Shown: positions 8,121 through 12,408 of the stretch, one piece after another | Position numbering within the stretch: position 1 is the first letter of the stretch | Layout: the number at the start of each line of letters is the position of its first letter | Assembly (NCBI GenBank): GCA_020849935.1 | Contig: JADZFJ010000522.1 | Location: 1-12,408 of the forward strand | Direction: 5' to 3' | Origin: Crocinitomix sp. | Lineage (GTDB): Bacteria; Bacteroidota; Bacteroidia; Flavobacteriales_D; Crocinitomicaceae | Length of the DNA: 12,408 bases | Position numbers and translations under genes: made by a program | Notes under the pieces: model-generated | Database searches by the model: none | What the model was told of the DNA's origin: nothing | What the model saw: the letters and a program-made list of their open reading frames with translations, nothing else

Positions 8121-8351
8121 ATGAAAATGACCGTTCTTAACTTAAGAAAAATTGGATTCGCAGTAGTTGCTGCTTCTTCAATGTTAGTATTTAGCTGTGG
8201 TGCTGAAGAAGCAGAAGCTACAACAGATGCTCCTGCTGCTGAAACTCCAGCTCCAGAAGTAACTCCAGAGCCAGTTGCTGAGCCAGTTGCTGCTGATACT
8301 GCTGCTCCTGCTTGCGATGGTGGTGATGCTTGCGATGGTGGTGCACACTAG
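8121..8351 (+). CDS. Small Ala/Pro/Glu-rich lipoprotein with C-terminal CDGG repeats
   Basis: This 76-residue protein begins with a signal peptide (1-25) ending in the lipobox LVFSC, with C26 as the lipidated cysteine. The mature part is only about 51 residues. After CGAEEAEA comes a low-complexity stretch rich in Ala, Pro, Glu and Thr with PEPVAEPVAAD, then a tail ACDGGDACDGGAH that repeats ACDGGD/G twice. I do not recognise a family. The ATG at 8121 is chosen because it gives a normal signal peptide and follows an A-rich leader; an in-frame TTG at 8097 would add an unlikely extension. The gene stands alone, with a consensus promoter and a near-perfect terminator, which suggests an abundant monocistronic message. 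The acidic linker may act as a spacer from the membrane and the two tail cysteines could form a disulfide or bind metal; both are guesses. Confidence 0.82.
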   Translation: MKMTVLNLRKIGFAVVAASSMLVFSCGAEEAEATTDAPAAETPAPEVTPEPVAEPVAADTAAPACDGGDACDGGAH

Positions 8352-8366
8352 TCAAAAAGAAAATTT

Positions 8367-8401
8367 AAAAAACCGCTTTGGAAACAAAGCGGTTTTTTTT
8401 T
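8367..8401 (+). terminator. Strong rho-independent terminator
   Basis: A perfect 10-bp stem, AACCGCTTTG (8371-8380) with CAAAGCGGTT (8385-8394), has a GAAA tetraloop. It is preceded by A's and followed by an unbroken T-run to 8401. It isolates the small lipoprotein gene from the operon downstream. Confidence 0.95.
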
Positions 8402-8445
8402 GCCCAAATTTCAGATTTCTTCCTACAAAAATCTTGGTTTTTCCT

Positions 8446-8453
8446 TAACTTTA
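8446..8453 (+). promoter_or_regulatory. Candidate -7 box for the Tat lipoprotein/GMC operon
   Basis: TAACTTTA matches TAnnTTTG except at the last base and would start transcription about 10 bases before the ATG at 8470. No TTG occurs at the right distance upstream. It is listed because the strong terminator ending at 8401 leaves only 68 bases in which this operon's promoter could lie. Confidence 0.33.
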
Positions 8454-8469
8454 CCAAAATTGCGCCTGT

Positions 8470-9108
8470 ATGAAGGAAGAAATCAACCGAATTAAAAAAA
8501 AACAAATTCCTGACCTTTATCAAAATCTCACCACATGGGAGACCAATCGGCGTACATTTTTAAGAGGCGCCCTCCTAACTGGTGCTTTAACACAAATTAG
8601 TCTTTTTACTTCCTGTTCAGCCGAATTAGAAAAAGGAAACGACTTATTAACCTCCGAACAAGCTACTATCTTAACCAATGTGATCGATGTTTTTTTTCCA
8701 GACGACGGAAATGGCCCAAGTGCAAAAGACATCAACGCATTTGGCTATATCATGTGGGTGCTCCACGATAGCCTTGGCAGAAGTACAGAAGAGAATGATT
8801 ATATCCTCGAAGGAATTCAATGGGCAGATGATACCGCGCAAGAACTTTATTTCAAACCATTTGTCGAATTAACCGACGAAGAAAAAAAAGCACTCATTGG
8901 CATTTTTACTGATTTGGATTGGGGCAAAAATTGGTCGTCTATGATTATTTTCCTCATCCTCGAAGCCCTGTTGTTAGATCCTCTTTATGGCGGAAATATT
9001 AACGAAGTTGGGTGGACCTGGCTCAACCATACTCCAGGATATCCCCGACCAACAGAAGAAAATCGATACGAGCGAATCATGGAAAAACAACTTAAACTAA
9101 AGGCATAA
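8470..9108 (+). CDS. Gluconate 2-dehydrogenase subunit 3 family protein, Tat-type lipoprotein
   Basis: This 212-residue protein appears to be the small subunit of a flavin dehydrogenase. A twin-arginine motif NRRTFLR (R27, R28) is followed by a hydrophobic segment and a lipobox-like LFTSC with C49, so it is predicted to be folded, exported by Tat and then lipidated. The mature domain has features typical of the small subunit of gluconate and FAD-glucose dehydrogenases: TSEQATILTNVIDVFFPDD (about 61-79), GPSAKDINAFGYIM, a central helical region, and a tail with LDPLYGGNINEVGWTWLNHTPGY. In characterised FAD-glucose dehydrogenases this subunit carries the Tat signal for the signal-less catalytic subunit. 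The same arrangement is seen here, since the GMC gene starts 2 bases after this stop. Family assignment is confident; the substrate is unknown. Confidence 0.85.
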   Translation: MKEEINRIKKKQIPDLYQNLTTWETNRRTFLRGALLTGALTQISLFTSCSAELEKGNDLLTSEQATILTNVIDVFFPDDGNGPSAKDINAFGYIMWVLHDSLGRSTEENDYILEGIQWADDTAQELYFKPFVELTDEEKKALIGIFTDLDWGKNWSSMIIFLILEALLLDPLYGGNINEVGWTWLNHTPGYPRPTEENRYERIMEKQLKLKA

Positions 9109-9110
9109 GG

Positions 9111-10796
9111 ATGGAATATGATGTATGTATCGTTGGAAGTGGTGCCGGAGCTGGACCAATTATCTTCGAATTGTCAAAAGCTGGTTATAAAGTGCTGGTG
9201 CTTGAAAAAGGTCCTTGGCTGAAAACTGAAGATTTTTCGAAAGATGAAATGACTGCCACCCGTCGTGATGCCTATACACCACGTTTGGCAGACGAATGTC
9301 ACGTCATTGAAAAAAAAGATGACGGCGGCAGATGGTCGAAAGAATCTACTGCCGAAAGTGGAAAAAGTTTGTGGAATGGGAATTGTGTTGGTGGATCTTC
9401 CAATTTCATGAGTGCTTATTTTCATCGCCTTAAACCAAAAGATTTTAAACTGTTCACCGAATACGGCGAAATTGAAGGTGCCAACATGGTCGATTGGCCA
9501 ATCTCTTACGACGAACTAGAACCATTTTATACCAAAGTAGAAGAAGTTATCGGGGTTTCAGGAAAAGTTGTGCCACACAAACACCTCGAACCTCGTTCAA
9601 CACCCGATTTCCCCTACCCGCCCCTCGCAACTCACATGGTTTCTGAATGGTATATCGAAGGTGGAAAAAAAGAAGGGTTTAATGTCATCCCGGTTGCTCG
9701 TGGCATTATTTCACAACCAAAAGACGACCGAAAAGCTTGTTATTTATCCAATTATTGCGGCAGTTTTGGCTGTTCATCCGATGCCAAAGGAAGTTCGCGT
9801 GCGGCCCTAATCAACAAAGCCTTACTCACCAACAATTGCGAAATTCGCCCGAATTCAAAAGTCTTTCAACTCGAATCTAATTCGGAAGGAATCGTTACAA
9901 ATGTTTGGTATTACAATGAAAAAAACGAAAAACAACAAGTTTCGGCAAAAATCGTGGTTGTAGCGGCGCAAGCGATTGAAACTTCACGCTTACTGCTCAT
10001 GAGTAAAAGCGAAAAATTCCCGAATGGGTTGGCAAATAATTCAGGAAATGTTGGGAAAAATTTAATTTTTGCTGGCGGTGGTGCAGGCTCTGGTTATATC
10101 GATTATGCCGATATCCAAGAACCTGAACTCAGTAAATTTAAATCACCCGCCACCTTTGTGAACCAAAGTTTACTCGATTTTTACGAAATTGAAGATCCCA
10201 CATTTAATGGAAAAGCCAAAGGAGGCACCATCGATTTTCTCATCGAACATTCGGCACCAATGCCAAAAGCGCGGACGGCAAAAATGGATGGGGAACGAAT
10301 ATTATACGGTTCCGAACTAAAAACCAGTTTGCACAATTACTTCACCAAACAAAAAAAGCTCCGTTTTGAAATCTTTTGCGATTGGTTACCTAACGACGAT
10401 TGTCATGTCACTTTAGACGATCAAGTTAAAGACAAATGGGGCGATCCTGTCGGAAAAATAAAATTGGGTTTTCACGATCAAAACATCAAAGTAGGGAATT
10501 ACCTCGCCAACAAGGCCATAAAAGTGATGCAAAACATCGGTGCTAAAAAAATCACCTATTCCATCACCGGAAATCCACCCACCAATTTAATGGCGGGCGG
10601 CTGCCGATTTGGAAACGATCCGGCCATCAGCGTTTTGGATAAAAATTGCAAGGCCCACGAAGTCGCCAACCTGTACATCACCGACGGAAGTTTTATGCCA
10701 ACCGGAGGCAGTGTGCCGCATACCTTTACCATCTATGCAAACTCCTTCCGCGTAGCCGAAAAAATTATGGCGCATCTCCAAAACATGCAACCATAA
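9111..10796 (+). CDS. GMC family FAD-dependent oxidoreductase (gluconate/glucose dehydrogenase large-subunit type)
   Basis: This 561-residue flavoenzyme begins directly with the FAD-binding Rossmann motif GSGAGAG (9-15) and the acidic E32 ending the second strand, so it has no signal peptide of its own. Further GMC features are CVGGSSNFM (92-100), DWPISYDELEPFY, a C-terminal substrate-domain stretch CHVTLDDQVKDKWGDPVG, and the closing DGSFMPTGGSVPHTFTIYAN with the likely catalytic H537. A cysteine cluster, C210, C216 and C221 (ACYLSNYCGSFGC), lies where related dehydrogenases have conserved cysteines; it might bind an iron-sulfur cluster or be structural. The enzyme should oxidise an alcohol, sugar or sugar acid. 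Together with the Tat-type small subunit it probably works in the periplasm. No cytochrome c subunit follows, so the electron acceptor is unknown. No clear terminator was seen after the stop. Confidence 0.9.
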   Translation: MEYDVCIVGSGAGAGPIIFELSKAGYKVLVLEKGPWLKTEDFSKDEMTATRRDAYTPRLADECHVIEKKDDGGRWSKESTAESGKSLWNGNCVGGSSNFMSAYFHRLKPKDFKLFTEYGEIEGANMVDWPISYDELEPFYTKVEEVIGVSGKVVPHKHLEPRSTPDFPYPPLATHMVSEWYIEGGKKEGFNVIPVARGIISQPKDDRKACYLSNYCGSFGCSSDAKGSSRAALINKALLTNNCEIRPNSKVFQLESNSEGIVTNVWYYNEKNEKQQVSAKIVVVAAQAIETSRLLLMSKSEKFPNGLANNSGNVGKNLIFAGGGAGSGYIDYADIQEPELSKFKSPATFVNQSLLDFYEIEDPTFNGKAKGGTIDFLIEHSAPMPKARTAKMDGERILYGSELKTSLHNYFTKQKKLRFEIFCDWLPNDDCHVTLDDQVKDKWGDPVGKIKLGFHDQNIKVGNYLANKAIKVMQNIGAKKITYSITGNPPTNLMAGGCRFGNDPAISVLDKNCKAHEVANLYITDGSFMPTGGSVPHTFTIYANSFRVAEKIMAHLQNMQP

Positions 10797-10829
10797 CAAC
10801 ATATTAATCGCTAAAATTTTTAAAGGTAA

Positions 10830-10985
10830 TTTGGGTGTTCCCCAAACGCCAACACAATTCACTGCACTGCGTTTCGTAATTGCATTGGCTTTGGGTCGCG
10901 TCGTCCGCTGTATTTTTGCAAAAGTGGTTTCGCTACCCTCCACCACCCTTGCAAAAGATGCTGCTACCACCGCTAACACGGCTCT
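10830..10985. repeat. Probable dispersed structured intergenic element
   Basis: The element opens with a hairpin TTTGGG (10830-10835) / CCCAAA (10841-10846) whose loop carries TGTT. It ends with CGCTAACACGG, so GTGTT (10835-10839) can alternatively pair with AACAC (10975-10979). Inside are GGGTCGCGTCGTCCGCT, two direct copies of TTGCAAAAG (10916 and 10949) and a GTGG/CCAC stem (10924-10943). From memory, intergenic elements of this form (GGGNGTT, then a GGTCG/CCGCT block, a TTTTGCAAAA block, and TAACNC at the end) recur in Bacteroidota genomes. Only one copy is in this window, so dispersal itself is not shown here. Confidence 0.45.
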
Positions 10986-11007
10986 TAGTTAAACTAAAAA
11001 TCTGCCA

Positions 11008-11040
11008 AATGGCACAAGCGGGACGCTTGCGCCAGCACGT
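11008..11040. repeat. 33-bp palindromic repeat, copy 1
   Basis: AATGGCACAAGCGGGACGCT followed by TGCGCCAGCACGT. The core CAAGCG-GGA-CGCTTG is a perfect hairpin, extended by GGC/GCC across one mismatch. It is identical to copy 2 at 11165-11197 except for one base near the right end (CACGT here, CGCGT there). Its GC content is well above the surrounding sequence. Confidence 0.88.
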
Positions 11041-11052
11041 GGTAAAAAAAAG

Positions 11053-11085
11053 AAAATCTGTGTAAATCTGCGAAATCTGCGGGAG
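11053..11085. repeat. AATCTG short-period array 1
   Basis: AATCTG begins at 11055, 11065 and 11074, giving units AAATCTGTGT, AAATCTGCG and AAATCTGCGGG about 9-10 bases apart, close to one DNA helical turn. The array follows palindromic repeat copy 1 after an A-rich spacer. Confidence 0.75.
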
Positions 11086-11105
11086 AAAAAAAATAGTTAA
11101 TAGAA

Positions 11106-11140
11106 CGCTGATAACGCCGATCGTGCGGATGTTCGCCGAT
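11106..11140. repeat. GAT-periodic stretch
   Basis: Units CGCTGAT, CGCCGAT, TGCGGAT and CGCCGAT end at 11112, 11121, 11130 and 11140, so the GAT recurs every 9-10 bases. It lies between the two palindromic copies and resembles a diverged relative of the AATCTG arrays. Confidence 0.6.
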
Positions 11141-11164
11141 CTAATCGAGGTAAAAGAAAATCCT

Positions 11165-11197
11165 AATGGCACAAGCGGGACGCTTGCGCCAGCGCGT
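11165..11197. repeat. 33-bp palindromic repeat, copy 2
   Basis: This is the second copy of the hairpin-forming repeat, 157 bp after copy 1 and in the same orientation, with a single base difference in 33. Like copy 1 it is followed by an AATCTG array, so palindrome plus array behaves as a composite unit present twice. Confidence 0.88.
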
Positions 11198-11216
11198 ATT
11201 AAATAGACCTCTACGG

Positions 11217-11273
11217 AAATCTGCGAATTCTGCGGGTAAAAAAAATCTGTGTAAATCTGTGTGAATCCGTGGT
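11217..11273. repeat. AATCTG short-period array 2
   Basis: Units AAATCTGCG (11218), AATTCTGCGGG (11226), AAATCTGTGT (11243), AAATCTGTGTG (11253) and GAATCCGTGG (11263) follow one another with a T-A-rich gap at 11237-11242. Read on the other strand this gives the CACGGATTCACACAGATT-type sequence that I recall as common between genes in Bacteroidota. Confidence 0.75.
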
Positions 11274-11406
11274 GAAAAAATATTCTTTACTTTTAAAATA
11301 AATCCCATACCAATCAAGTAGTTAGTTTTTAGTAACTGTTAAAATAACTCGCAACCGACCCAACCTTTTTCCAACTTCTAACGTTAGCCTTTTAACCAAT
11401 TGTTTT

Positions 11407-11507
11407 AAACCCTTGGGTATTGATTTATTTATTTGCCAAAATTCTTAACTTTTAACGAGAATTTAGAAGCAGTTAAAAGATAAATAAATCATTATATTTA
11501 AGGGTTT
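11407..11507. repeat. Large nested inverted repeat before the terminal gene
   Basis: Three arms pair in order: AAACCCTT (11407-11414) with AAGGGTTT (11500-11507), TGATTTATTTAT (11421-11432) with ATAAATAAATCA (11480-11491), and CTTTTAAC (11449-11456) with GTTAAAAG (11472-11479). All 28 pairs are perfect. They are separated by an internal loop (6 and 8 bases), a 16-base one-sided bulge (11433-11448) and a 15-base apical loop. The structure ends 16 bases before the ATG at 11524, so it could be a leader hairpin or a small inverted-repeat element. Confidence 0.8.
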
Positions 11508-11523
11508 TGTTTAAATTTATACT

Positions 11524-12408
11524 ATGAAAAAATTTGACCTAATCTTTAAATTTTTATTCCTATTCACTTTTGTGAATATTTCGTATGGTCAAATAGGCCC
11601 TTATTTTGGTGGAGCAACTTGTGACGCTGCTGTTCCGATTGAAATAGGAGAAGGGTATGTCACCAATAATATCTTGGGGGATGATTGGTATTCTTTTGAA
11701 GCCCCTTGCGATGGGTATTTAGAAATTACGCATTGCGATTATGGAGACAATAAACAAATAAAAATTTATTCAGGTATTTGTGAAAGTTTAGTAACCGAAA
11801 AAACAGCCGCAGGGGATGATTGCTCTACGAATGATTTAGACGGTGCTTATTATATGTTAGCAGGAGAAACTGTTTACATTCAAATGGACGATACGTGGGA
11901 TGAGGATGACATTGTTTTTGATGTACTTTTTGATAATCCTGCGTGTGCTAAACCTTTTGGTATAATGTGCTATCCCACTGACTGGAATATATTAACTATT
12001 GCTTGGATTGCTGGAGGAGCAGCAATTAATTGGTTAGTTACTTATGGTCCTTCAGGATTTGATCCAGATGTAGAAGGAGTGACTATCCCCGTTGCAGGAT
12101 CTCCGATTGTTGCCCTCACGGATTTAGATGAACTCACCTGCTATGATATTTATATTCGATCTATTTGTATGGGTGGAGATATCGTGAGTTGTATGAACGA
12201 AGTTTACACTTGTTGTACTTCGGAAATGTGTCCAGGCCCCAATACTGTGACTCCAAGTTCGATTACAAGTGAGTCGTTTGACTTAAGTTGGGCATACCCA
12301 GATCCAGCTTTGTCTTATGAAGTTGAATATGGACTAGAAGGTTTTGCATTAGGCACAGGTACAACAATCGTAAGTTACCCTGATGATTTATGTAATTTAA
12401 CAGATTTA
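11524..12408 (+). CDS. Secreted Fn3-containing surface protein, 5' part only
   Basis: The reading frame is open from the ATG at 11524 to the end of the window (295 residues) with no stop. It starts with a long hydrophobic signal peptide (1-22, ending SYG before Q23). Residues about 30-138 form a beta-rich, acidic domain (CDAAVPIEIG, DDWYSFEAPCDGYLEITHCD, YYMLAGETVYIQMDD) that resembles the PPC or CUB-like jelly-roll domains of secreted Bacteroidota proteins. Two Fn3-like domains follow: about 140-237, with TIAW and LTCYDIYIRSIC, and from about 243, with SFDLSWAYPD and YEVEYG. The Fn3 style matches the N-terminal domain of the repeat protein at 5044. A T9SS sorting domain is expected at the unseen C-terminus. 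It is probably a surface adhesin or the front of a large exported protein; no catalytic residues are visible. The leader contains a large inverted repeat. Confidence 0.82.
   Translation, partial: MKKFDLIFKFLFLFTFVNISYGQIGPYFGGATCDAAVPIEIGEGYVTNNILGDDWYSFEAPCDGYLEITHCDYGDNKQIKIYSGICESLVTEKTAAGDDCSTNDLDGAYYMLAGETVYIQMDDTWDEDDIVFDVLFDNPACAKPFGIMCYPTDWNILTIAWIAGGAAINWLVTYGPSGFDPDVEGVTIPVAGSPIVALTDLDELTCYDIYIRSICMGGDIVSCMNEVYTCCTSEMCPGPNTVTPSSITSESFDLSWAYPDPALSYEVEYGLEGFALGTGTTIVSYPDDLCNLTDL

Larger units (their letters stand above)
10797..11523. other. 727-bp gene-free region rich in repeats
   Basis: No credible protein gene lies here; the short open frames cross repeated sequence and lack starts or composition like their neighbours. 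Contents from left to right: a structured element (10830-10985), palindromic repeat copy 1 (11008-11040), AATCTG array 1 (11053-11085), a GAT-periodic stretch (11106-11140), palindromic repeat copy 2 (11165-11197), AATCTG array 2 (11217-11273), a 10-bp palindrome CTAACGTTAG (11378-11387) and a large nested inverted repeat (11407-11507). Bases 11285-11377 show nothing I can name. Confidence 0.8.

Noticed and set aside
10587..10979. A 130-codon open frame on the - strand
   Set aside because: It overlaps the conserved 3' end of the GMC gene in antisense and runs into the repeat element; it has no recognisable domain or start signal.
10880..11172. Two opposing open frames (10880-11065 + and 10933-11172 -) in the gene-free region
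   Set aside because: Both cross the intergenic repeats and are low-complexity by translation, with no promoter or leader.
11008..11197. CRISPR array suggested by two near-identical roughly 30-bp palindromic repeats
   Set aside because: Only two copies, 157 bp apart, with a repeat-filled interval and no cas genes; this fits a REP-like or dispersed element.

Overview
All genes supported here lie on the + strand of an AT-rich, gene-dense window. The organism is most likely a member of the Bacteroidota, probably of the Flavobacteriales. This rests on four things: a type IX secretion (T9SS) C-terminal sorting domain, a PorE-like TPR/propeller/OmpA protein, -7 promoter boxes of the TAnnTTTG type, and A-rich translation starts without clear Shine-Dalgarno sequences. 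The genus cannot be read from the sequence.

Layout. (1) 1-3344: the 3' end of a SPOR/OmpA-like envelope gene overlaps by one base a 900-residue OmpA-family protein with the architecture of the T9SS component PorE. (2) 3365-4853: a DEDDh exonuclease with an ExoX-like tail, followed 4 bases later by a fumarylacetoacetate-hydrolase-family enzyme. (3) 5044-7779: a large secreted protein of one Fn3-like domain, seven PKD-like repeats of exactly 98 residues (294 bp) with six fixed cysteines each, and a T9SS sorting domain, followed by a hairpin terminator. (4) 8121-8351: a tiny lipoprotein gene with its own consensus promoter and a very strong terminator. (5) 8470-10796: a two-gene operon encoding a Tat-type lipoprotein small subunit and a GMC flavin oxidoreductase, resembling gluconate/glucose dehydrogenases but with no cytochrome gene visible. 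(6) 10797-11523: a 727-bp gene-free stretch full of repeats: an apparently dispersed structured element, two copies of a 33-bp palindromic repeat, arrays with roughly 10-bp periodicity, and a large nested inverted repeat just before the next gene. (7) 11524 to the end: the start of another secreted Fn3-containing protein.

Theme. Most genes serve the cell envelope or the outside of the cell: peptidoglycan-anchoring proteins, T9SS-type exported adhesin-like proteins, lipoproteins and a probable periplasmic oxidoreductase. The exonuclease/FAH pair is housekeeping. The most unusual items are the cysteine-locked PKD repeat protein and the layered repeats at 10830-11507. I found no CRISPR array, tRNA, rRNA, transposase or clear defence system.
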